From: Marthasterias glacialis
Lineage: Eukaryota; Echinodermata; Asteroidea; Forcipulatida; Asteriidae
Reading direction: 5' to 3'
NCBI GenBank assembly: GCA_911728455.2
Contig: OU452219.1
Span: 21,883,219-21,947,218 of the forward strand
Length of the DNA stretch: 64,000 bases
The stretch's first letter is position 1. Each line of letters starts with the position of its first letter. The notes below the pieces were generated by a model, which saw only the letters and a program-made list of their open reading frames with translations, made no database searches and was not told where the DNA came from. The position numbers and the translations under genes are program-made. Below, piece after piece: positions 22,831 through 32,945 of the stretch.

Positions 22831-24284
22831 GATTGAATTACATACAAAAACATCTGAAGCTGCAGTAAAAACTGCACCTCACCAATTCTGATTGTTCAAG
22901 CTCGTTAGATACAATTGCTGTAAATTGTTCGATCGTTTATGATAGATCTAACCATCACGACCATTAGGAAATCAAGCAGCGGTGAAAAGGAGTTATTTAT
23001 TACCCTTTTCCTCTCAATTATGGTAATAATGAAACTATATGTAACGCATCTTTTCCTGTGTAAACGATCTATGAACAAACAACCATAAACTTGGTCCTAA
23101 TAAAAACTGCATGCTGTTTGAAGTATCATTTTGCAAGACCAAATAACAGACAGGGAAGACCTAGTTAAACAATTACCCAATCGAGCCAGTTCTCATTCAC
23201 TTCAAACTCAAACCAACAACAATGATTAACCATATGGATACTACCTGAGCTATAATAAAGAACTCCTTCCTAATGTCAATATTGTATATCAAAAGCTAAC
23301 ACTGGCACAACACGTGGATATTATTTCCTCCAAAATAAAAACAATTTCTGGACATATTGATATCGGTGGATATATTTATATTGTAAATCTTTCTGGTAAC
23401 ATGAAGATCCCTGCACGTGACTTAACAAACCTGTAGGCCTGAAGAAACCTGTGTAGAGAAGATGATGAAGAAATGTTCACTTTTAGATGTGGGAGGAAAA
23501 CACGTAATCAGGTAGGGACTGAAAACCCAATCCACATGCACGGCTCTGTTGCTATTATTGATTCTCATTGGATTATGAATTATGAATGGATGTTTATTTT
23601 GGGGCACTTAAAGTTGTAGCGCTTTTATAGTTGCGGAAAATATCCCTGGTCTTTCCCAGCATCCGTGCATTGACTTGAGGACGTCTTTGCGAATCCCGAT
23701 GGTAAAATATTTCAGTGAAAATCCCTCTGTTTGCACTAATTCTATTGATTTTAAGTCTGAGTTCATTCTGTACAAATACAAATTTACTAAGTCAATTTAT
23801 CAAACTGTACAAGTGTTGTAATTACTCTCGTACATTATAATACTGATCGGTATATCCGCGTTTCCCACGCCGACCTGCAGTATTTGTTTTCAACCTTTTC
23901 TGAATTCATGTCAAAATTTTGCTATATGTTTTTTTCCCCTAGCATTGTTGTTATGTTCTAGGAGACCCTCTGATCAAATTGGCATTGTTTTACTTGATTT
24001 CGCGAGTGGCAATAGTGTCATAGACTCCGTTGGGATAGTCCACAGTCGACAATTCTCAATGTTATAGTGTATATTTATTGCACATTTTGCATCCTCTTTT
24101 CTATATTCCAGGCAAATGTCATCAGGATCACGTTGTAAAATCGATCATAAATATTTGATGTTGCGCGATATAATTTGTTTTCACTGTTGCTTTAATGCTT
24201 TTCTGCAACACCCATGCTAACCTAAACTGGATAGGCCTACATAATTTATTTGTGATATTTTTTACAATAAGTTTAATTTCGGAA

Positions 24285-24365
24285 GAACAAAAACATTTTT
24301 CTTTGTTCACCCCAAAATTGAATTCAAATTTACTCAGTCGGTTTCCCTTGGTTTATTAGCCACAT
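24285..24365 (+). mobile_element. SINE family B, 3' fragment
   Basis: TTGTTCACCCCAAAATTGAA followed by TTCAAATTTACTCAGTCGGT and TTCCCTTGG, the family-B tail. The tRNA-like head is not recognisable here. Confidence 0.6.
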
Positions 24366-25697
24366 TAAGTTAAACACAGATCTGCCCATACATAGGCTTC
24401 CTGTGCGGGCATGCAGCTAAACTACTCAGGATGTTATTTCTGTATTTAATAAACGCTCAATTGTTTTCCTGTGAGCTCAATCATGCCCCAAAACATGATT
24501 AAGGAATGCCGAGTCGTGGGTGAAATGGTTGTAATTTTTGTTAATGTGTTCATTATCTATCTGAGCAAGTTTTAAACAGCCATTGTTTTTGATAATTTTC
24601 TGATGCTGCGGGAAGTCAACAAAGTCTCTTTCATGTTTTACATGGAAACCCTGTCATTTTGTTGTTCCTTGTTTTTTATGTTTATCATGCTGTTGCGAAA
24701 GCGATTAAAGAAAGGGTCATTGTGTAAAAGCTAACCCAAATCGTTTATCTCTATTTTGCCCTTGTCATCCTTTTTTTGTTTTTACTGTTTTACTTAAATG
24801 TTTTTATCCCGACCAACTCAGGAGCCCATAAAATCAAACATTGGGACAATATCAATTAGGCAAATTCCTTTTAGGTGGATTTGCTTGCTTGTAAGTATTC
24901 TGACTTAGTTACTTGAATAGAAGAATCAAAAGGAAACACAAATTGTGAAAATTGATGTCAATTATTAATTTTTACTTGTGTTTAACCACTGAGGATTCGT
25001 AGAATCTTTTTACAACCCGTAATTTGATCTAATTTTTTAAAAATTATTTAGTGAATGGTGTCGTAATAGATGTTTTATTTTAAATTCGGATTACCCGAGT
25101 ATTTGAGGGGGCAAAAACGGTAGCAATTTGAAGGGATCGTGGGGGAAGGTTTCCCACCAGGTAACCCGCAGAAGAGCTGTGTTGCAAATAGGTACATCAG
25201 GGTGAGTTACCCAGGGACGTATTGTGAAGTTAACTTACGGCTTCTACGTTGAAGTGTTATTGTGGCCCAACTGTTTTTCTTCCTTTTTCTTCGGAGTCGT
25301 AAAAAAATACTAAAACTAACTTTAATGGGTTGGTCTAGATTAGGTTTTGCAAAAGTATTTTATTCAATCCGTTTTCATGATTTTTTGTTTAAACTACCTT
25401 GACATTACGAATTCAAAAAGTGCTTAGAAGCCAAGCAAAATGATAATGGGGATTTGCAGGTAAAACACTAGCTCTGTTAGCTTTTACTCAAAATGTACCA
25501 AAAATAGATCTAAAATTCAGACACTTTTTACGCTCTTTGGGAACACTGCGTCATCGTGGTTTTGCCGTCATTAGAAAACTGTGTTTAACTTATTAAAAAA
25601 AATGTGCTTATAAGACGAAATAAATGTCTCCTCATCTCCCACTTTGCACACACCTTTACTGTCAAACTTGACGCCAACTGTCTGAAAATCATTACCA

Positions 25698-25866
25698 CAC
25701 TGCAAAAACTGGGGTGTTAAATTGATTCTCTCGGTATCTATATGTTACAACACCGACATGGTGTTAGTTATCCCCATTGCTTTATCATTGGTAAAATTAA
25801 CACCACGTTGGTGTTGTCACATATAGATACCAAGAGAATTAATTTAACACTCCAGTTTTTGCAGTG
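25698..25866. mobile_element. MITE, CACTGCAAAAACTGG terminal inverted repeats
   Basis: The left end CACTGCAAAAACTGGGGTGT is mirrored by the right end ACTCCAGTTTTTGCAGTG. The arms of about 55 nt include GGTATCTATATGT and ACATATAGATACC and meet at ACAACACC/GGTGTTGT. The central 50 bp or so are unpaired. It is non-coding and lies in the K2P intron. No clear target duplication could be fixed. Confidence 0.8.
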
Positions 25867-26916
25867 CATTAAGGCGCGCAGATGTCGATATCAGGTTTGC
25901 ATTGAGTTTCAAAAGACAACAGATGCGTTGTTAATCAATAAATCCACTTAACCTAATTAATGTCAAAGGTTAGACACATAGTAGTCCGAATACAATTGGC
26001 TGGACTTGATTAATTATGTGCAGAAATCGAACTTTCTCAAATGTCTTTGAGTAGTTCTTTAATCGAGTACATTATTATTTAAACATTGCAGAGTTGCATT
26101 CTATCCGGTAACGTTTAAAAGTGTATCCAACCAATGTATGACAGTACTTTGTTGATTTTTAATATATGTTATGGCCTCGTCAACTAAACATACGCTGGGT
26201 CATCAAATGTTTAGCTTCCATTAAACAGGGGTGCATACTTCTTGTCTCAATGAGTGAACAAGTTTAATAGATCGCAACATTTATAACAACACAATGTTTT
26301 CGTCCAAACCATGACATGAAAAGTTGTGAAAAGTTTAAAGGTTGTGCACAGCATTGGCAAGAATGAAAATACAAATGTTCACAAACTTGCACACAACTTA
26401 CATGGTGTCCAGATGATCCAGGTGGAAACCTTCCCTTGAAAGATGTTTGCTTGAGAAGGTTTCGTGTAAGAGTAACGAGTAAAACAATTAGTTTTAATCT
26501 CGCGAGTCAAAAACTCGACGTTTGAAAACATCGAAAACATGCAAGTTTTCCCCCACCATTTGCTTGTGACTCCCATAACCGACTGAGCTTAGACTTCCAC
26601 GTGTTTTTTTTTTTAAAATGTTAATTCATAAAGTGTGGATACTGGTCTTTGACAATAACCGATGTTGGCCACGTGCTTTAAATGTATCTGTTTACATGAA
26701 GCCTTTTTGTATGGTTGGGATACAATCTCAGTAGGAGGGTTTGCGATAACACCGTGGAAGTAAACTCTCTTGAGTCATGACGGTTCAGAACCACCACAAC
26801 TCAGAAGAGATGTAATATTTCCAATGTATTCCTGCAAACCACAAAGTTCAGGAACATGTTTGATAGTTACACAGACACTTGAATCCCATCCTGATGTTCA
26901 TTCTTTGATTTCTTAC

Positions 26917-27325
26917 CTATTGTGGTTATAACTGTTGTTGCGAAGAAGAGTGAGTTTGGGATATCCCACTGATGGAAGCCAAACTCATCAGACGTCTTGT
27001 TTTCCACCACGTGTTTCAGACCATTCTCCATAGCATAAACCACTTCAGTTACCAAACCAGTCAACTCATTGGTGTCTACACATGAGTTGTTGTTCAAAAA
27101 GCCCTCAACGTATACTCGGATACGATTTCGAAGATTCTCTTCATTTCCCCCTTCAAGTTGGCGGAAAACAAAGGCACCACTCACGATGTAGATGACATAG
27201 ACTACGAGAAGTAGTAACAACCGCTTGACTGAGATGCCCTTGTGGTTTCGGGTAAACCCCGTAACTGATGAAATGGAAGAGGTACTTCGGATTGATGCAG
27301 AGGTGTCGAGTTGAGCACGAAACAT
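26917..27325 (-). CDS. KCNK: Two-pore-domain K+ channel, coding exon 1 (N-terminus to pore 1)
   Basis: Encodes residues 1-136 plus the first base of Gly137. A short Ser/Thr-rich cytoplasmic N-terminus is followed by TM1 (about 33-56, RLLLLLVVYVIYIVSGAFVF), the long extracellular cap region of K2P channels, and the first pore helix with SLFFATTVITTIG. Cap features seen: Cys82, in the position of the cap cysteine of many K2P channels, and sequons at N79 and N109. The ATG is supported by an in-frame TGA 18 bases upstream. A possible acceptor (TTCATTTCAG) just beyond it may mark an upstream 5' UTR exon. The exon ends at the donor ATAG|GTAAG, and residues after ITTIG in the raw open frame are intron. 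The joined product is a plasma-membrane background K+ channel subunit (dimer forming one pore), by family knowledge. Confidence 0.95.
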
Positions 27326-29572
27326 AATGACAAACTGGCTTCAAACTTGTAGCAAACTGAAATGAAGCATTCTTGTTATCAGTGTTGGTGGTACCAGAGG
27401 CCTCCTTGGAAGTGGGACTTTGTCGCACTACATTTACTCTTCAGTTGTAAACAATGTGTTTGATATTCACGGATATAAGACGTAGATCACGGCTGGAATT
27501 GAAGACTTGATCATTATATATTCCGCGGTCTGTGTTTGTTCTTTAAATCACAAGGGACAATACGTTATATCCAATTATTAACATAACTGTTCCAGGGGAT
27601 GTCCACTTTACATACATTAGTCTTTGTTTACGTACGTGGAATTTCCTTCAGAAATATCGGCATTTTGTTCCATGGATGCTGCTGTAGTCGCCACTTGACG
27701 CACAATACCCGCATGTTTAGAACACAAAAGTGTAAAATAGTTGTAGTTTTAATCGAAGTGGTGGTGGTGTGTGTTCAGATGGCTTCATAACATCGTCACG
27801 GTTGGCGTGTATCTGGTATATCCGGTTATATAAAAGCTAATTGATACCAACTTAATCGATGCAATCAGACGATACTTAACACACTGTTAATCCCAATTCG
27901 ATCAGAAACACTTAACTAAATGGAAACAGATGCTGGTAATCGATACCATCACGCGCCAAACAACGTAATTATTTGTTGGCAACACTTGGAGCGTAATGAG
28001 GAACTCCCTGGTTGAACTATCGAAGTATAGTCTGGACTCCGACTGCTACTTTAGTTCGTGTCAAATCAGTCACCAAATCCTTTCCAAAGTTTCAAGTACT
28101 TTTACGAAGGCGTTTCCTTTGTAGTTGGTGTTTTGAATTAGTTGAAACATCAGTCGCCTTCACCAATTCAGGGGTTATCTTCTTACGACCTCCGAAGCAT
28201 AAAGTTGCTCAGTCGCCATTTCCTCTATGTAGTGAATGACGAATATGTAAACCTTTCTATCGGTGTTTGACAAACAGACAGCATTATAAAAGGCTACGGC
28301 TGGGTGTATGCTTAGGGGTGACAATACAAAAGCCGGGTTTGTACCTGAGATGGTTGTGGGTATGTATACCCCGTGTATACACAAGTGTGTGATTCGCCCT
28401 TCGCAGTAACAAAGCAATACCGAGCAGTGACGTCCCGCACAGTTGTAGCTCCACACCGCCGGGTCATTGGGTCACGTTAGTCTGAGCCAACAACCTGTGG
28501 GAATTAGGAGAAATGAAATCAAAACAACTGTCTGCAACCTTGATACCATTTGAAGTAATCGTCGATTTCTCCCGCAGTGCACAATCTGACTTTGCAAACC
28601 TACAATTCGCCTTATTGAAAAAAGAGGTAAAACACCGTCTATGGAAAGATTGAACTAAGAGCAACAGATGGCGCTCTTAGATTTATTGTCTACACAGAAG
28701 CCCCATGTCCTCTTTTTGTTTTTTGTTTTTTTTTGTTTTTTAAATAAAATACCACCGCATGGTAGGCCCTACTTGCAATTTTCTCGAATGGCAGGTCCTT
28801 GGTCTACGTCACGAAAACAACGAACATTTGTCATCCAAATTCGGATGTGCACCTCGTAAAAAGCATCCTCACCAAAATAGTTGAAAACTGTTTCACATCT
28901 GAGGACAGAGATCATGTTCATCGTCACTCCTTTCCCTTGCCCCTTATCGACCCCCTCTCAATAAGTTGTCTTAACTAGTCGTTTTAAGGAAGTCATATTT
29001 TACAAGCTTAGGTCCCTGAACAAGCTTGTTGTCGCTGCTTTGGGGGAAACTCCTTATAAATACAACCAGCCAAATTAGTGTATTCATCGTTGCATTTGAA
29101 TAATACTGCGTGTCGTGATCTTCAACGGCAATATCAAGTGTTTTGTTATTGTACAACAAACAATGAAGGTCACCCATTGTTGTGTATACTCGCACTTCAC
29201 TAAAATCGGCCGTTCAACAGAAGATACTATTGGGGGTTAGTCTTGACTGAATAGGCCAGCCTTATATGTGAATTCAGCATAAAGTATTTGTATTTTTTTC
29301 CAATAATAAGATTCGCCTCAGTACCACTCCTCCAGGGAAATATTTCCACCTGAAATGCTTTTAAAGTGGAGAATATTGCAAGTCGGTGACACCCAAATCA
29401 CCCACTGCTTGTTTTAGGTATATACTAAAGTACCATATCAAATTACTGGAAATATAACACTATGTCGTTCCTCGTCGTTTTAATTAAAGTATAACTAACT
29501 CAGTTGATGAAATATTATTTTGGGATGAAATCACTATCCCCTGAAGGAGATCCCTCCCCTGCTGCTTCCCAC
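27326..29572. other. Upstream of the K2P gene, no further gene recognised
   Basis: Promoter and 5' UTR of the minus-strand K2P gene must lie here. No TATA box or initiator could be assigned on that strand. A TATATAAAAG near 27823 is on the plus strand. Short open frames match nothing I recognise. Confidence 0.4.
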
Positions 29573-29614
29573 GTTGTATCCATAGAGCTGTATGTATAGC
29601 TCTATGGTTGTATC
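29573..29614. repeat. Small hairpin insertion flanked by 8-bp direct repeats
   Basis: GTTGTATC at 29573-29580 and again at 29607-29614 brackets a 26-bp hairpin (CATAGAGCT, an 8-base loop, AGCTCTATG). Confidence 0.8.
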
Positions 29615-29679
29615 GTGCATACTTGGGGTGTGATCACTGGCTACACGTTAGTTTCCGGTTGAATGGCTTCTAAGACTGG

Positions 29680-29696
29680 CACCCCCCCCCCCCGAA
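29680..29696. repeat. Poly-C run
   Basis: About 13 consecutive C, in front of the SINE at 29725. Confidence 0.85.
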
Positions 29697-29724
29697 CAAA
29701 GATATTGACAAACTAGGTATAGAG

Positions 29725-29845
29725 GGCGCTGCCGGTACGTTAATCCGGAGTCGCTGGTTCAAATCTGGCTCAAATTTTTCTCTGTTCACCCCAAAATTAA
29801 ATTTAAATTTACCCAGTCAGTTTCCCTTGGGTGGTTTATTTCTAT
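29725..29845 (+). mobile_element. SINE family B, copy with head and tail
   Basis: GGTACGTTAATCCGGAGTCG, the B-box CTGGTTCAAATCTGG, and the tail TTCACCCCAAAATTAAATTT then ACCCAGTCAGTTTCCCTTGG. This is the best-preserved plus copy of family B. Confidence 0.7.
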
Positions 29846-32595
29846 TAATGGAATATACACAGTTTTTGTGTGTGCTGTATTTATTGAAAACTCAGATGGT
29901 GTGAATTACTCTTCCCCCCAAAAAACAAAAAACAAAAACAAAAACAAAAACAAAAAAAACCCACACACAACAAACAACAAAAACAACAAACAATGGTGTA
30001 TTATCCTTCTAAGTTAGTACACCATTAGTTTGGGAAGAGTAAATTCTTATCCTCTAGTTTTCAAGAAATGCATTATACCACTAATCACCTGTGAGAATTT
30101 CATCATATTAGTTGATCCTATAAGTCATTGAAAACGACGGAACCGGTCACCAATCCAACAGTTTACCTTTCAGGCTTTAATATTACGTCACTTGACATAA
30201 TTATACTGTAACAGTATATTTTTCTCTCTGAAGAATTGTTGATGGTATGAACTTGTTTCCTATAACTACAAATCATGTACGTTGTCTTTAGATGGTCGAA
30301 GGGTTTATTTTTTTTTAAATACTCTCAAAGCTGTACAGTAATGAACATTTTGTGTTCTGTTACACGTTGTGGTCATTACTGCCCTTGTCTAATCTAAGGC
30401 AAATAATAAAATCGGACTTTGCATAGAAGAGTGTGTGATCTTAAAACAAATCATTCTCAAATATGGTATCCGATCCTCTAGTTTTGCATTATTTTAATTA
30501 CTCTCCTGGTTATTGTGTGCAGTGTTTGTGACAATGTGCATCAGTCTTAAAACATTTTCCGTAGAACTCTAGAGTCTGTGGAGCACAAGTGGGCGCCCTT
30601 TATAGTTCAATGTCATCAATCTTTAGGTCGTTATTCATTTCTTTAAAACGAGCCTCTGGGCTGCATTCTGACTTGCCGTGTTTCAACGCAAATTTGTGTG
30701 CATTGAATATTACCTCGTATTGATAAATTTGTGATTTTTCTTTATAATGTTGGAATGTATTCAGACAGTTCCTTTGTCCATGAAAAAAATACATTTGTAT
30801 TGTGATGTTGTGGGAGTACGTAACCATGGCCTTCTTTTTTTGCACGGAAAAAAATGTGTTTGAATTATTTGCCGTACATGCTAATTGCTCTTAAATGTTT
30901 TATGTCAAAATGTTCTAAAAGTTATACCGGTAGGTCTTTGCTCGGTAGCTACCTGAGTGTACCTTCAATAACTACAATCTAAAAGCCTAGAATCTCCGTA
31001 GCTAAGACATAGTCTTATTTCAGGATGTAATGGTCTATACAGGTCACTTGCTGCATTATGTAACGGGCAAACAATACTTCGGTGGCTTCATGTTAAATTA
31101 TAGGTTTTCGTGGTCATTTTCGGCAAAAAAGCAGTATATAGTTCACACCCATGGAGCGATTTTGCCTCTTCATTAGTTGAAAACGCCATTCTATTTATAT
31201 AATAATATTCAATTCAATTCTACTTAGGGTTCTTTTAGCCAGGCGAAATCGGCATTCAATTTTATAGCAGAGAAGGTCCAACTAGAGAAATTACGAATGG
31301 ATTGTTAGGTTGAATGGTTAACTTTTTTTTAATAACATGACGCAGAAGAGCAATTGCTTACACAAAAGTAAAACTGAATGACTGTTTTGAGGAGCTAATA
31401 GAATAACGCAACGTCTAAGTCATGGCCGCGTGCTTATTTGACGAAAATGGCAGGGAAAACCTGTAATAAGGAGTTCAGAGTTCCCTGGAATCTCACCTCT
31501 CTGGCACTGAGCCTAGTATCACCACCAGAAAGATCTGGTACGTACGTGATGTCTTGAATCGTTGGGGTTTAGTGTTTGTTCGCCTCTTTTGACAAGGAGC
31601 TGAAGGCAAACCAATCACTTCTTTTCACTATAGCGCCCTCTTTAGTTTTTTCTCAAGTCTTCCCTACGCTGCTGGCGATAGACAGACCCTGTTCATGGTA
31701 ATGTACATTCTTCGTTTGATATTCTTTGTAGAAAAACAAACCGATGAATTAACAATGTGAGACAAACTACCGGTGGGTGTTGAGCCTTACACAGCGTGGG
31801 GTAAACAAATTCACAGGTAGGTCTCTGTGCAAAGGATGTACTTGAAGCTAATTCATTTTTTTTTTTAAGACATTCAATTAATGATAGCGTATCTTATATT
31901 CGTTTAACTTCATGTAGAGCACTGGCTTAGTCCTCTATTTTAAGGCAAATATAATAATTATAAATTTAGTGCGACTGCAAATTCTATTGCCTTTACTTTA
32001 ATTTCACAAAATAAACAGCACATTTTTGGAAAATTGAATTTGATACGTGTAATGATAATTGTACTTGAGGCACAACAGGCTGAGTCATATGCGACATCGG
32101 TTAGCCGAGTGGATAAATAAAGTGATATCAATTTGAACAACCAATACCTTCCCAAGACGACCAAAGGAAACCTACCTTTGTGCGACTAAAAACACCTAAA
32201 CTAAATTATTAATAAATGAATAAAAATATAAAGCAAACAAATAAATAACTAAAATTTAGAAAAGAATACGACGAAGGGGAAAGAAAAGAATAAAAAAGAA
32301 TATTTAATTTTTTGAAAAAGAGGTCACCTCCACTGTAATACCGTTATCAAAAAAATCTGTCATCATTTTGCAAACAGAAGTGATAGATAACAAGGTTTAT
32401 GGGCTGGTGGCGCCCTTTATGTGTTTCCATACTTCTTTAGTTGCACAAGGGCAACAATCTAACCAGACCCTTAACAGAAAAAAAATATATTCTGACCGAC
32501 ATCCCTCGCTACCAAGCAATGTCTGGTAGTGTGATGCACTTTCTCCTATCAGTAAGTTTTATATGGCACCATGTCATTTGAAAATAATTTCGAAT
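29846..32595. other. Gene-free stretch with low-complexity tracts
   Basis: An AAC/AAAAC tract lies at about 29920-29995, and a tRNA-like A-box fragment (GGTTAGCCGAGTGGATAA) at about 32099-32116. An unassigned minus open frame of 81 codons lies at 30600-30845. No recognised gene. Confidence 0.4.
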
Positions 32596-32945
32596 ATACA
32601 CAAGGTATTTGCAAACAGAGATAAGTGAAACAGCGAAAGTGGAATAACCTAGGCGGGGAAAGGTTCCTACTAGACACGAATCGCTTGGGTATGTCATTGA
32701 ATATTCATTATATTCAACAGGATAGCACTCTGACCAATCACAATCTTGACATACACAAGTTATAATCCAACATACACAAGCTTTTTGTAAACAGAGATTA
32801 GTGAAAGTGGGAAAGTGGAGTTAATAACCTAGGCGGGATACAGGCTCCTCCCACTAGACGCGGATGGTTCACTTACAGCTAATGGATATTCATTATATTC
32901 AACCGGATCGCAAATTCGACCAATCGCAATCTTGACATACCCCCT
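32596..32945. repeat. Diverged tandem duplication, about 176-bp unit, two copies
   Basis: Units start at 32596 and 32772. Shared blocks in the same order are ATACACAAG, AAACAGAGAT, AACCTAGGCGGG, ATATTCATTATATTCAAC, and ACCAATC-CAATCTTGACATA. The rest has drifted. No coding frame is preserved between the copies. Confidence 0.8.

Larger units (their letters stand above)
15181..26916 (-). other. K2P gene intron (11.7 kb)
   Basis: GT-AG intron (donor ATAG|GTAAGAAA, acceptor ATTTCAG) that falls after the first base of the pore-1 glycine codon. An intron at this codon is a familiar feature of K2P genes. Because the two exons join in phase with no missing family sequence, no further coding exon is required inside. 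It contains a CAA/GAC repeat, a 57-bp palindrome, SINE copies, a MITE at 25698 and no convincing gene on either strand. Confidence 0.85.

Noticed and set aside
32095..32125. tRNA gene starting GGTTAGCCGAGTGG
   Set aside because: Only an A-box-like head is present, with no B-box or acceptor-stem partner following.
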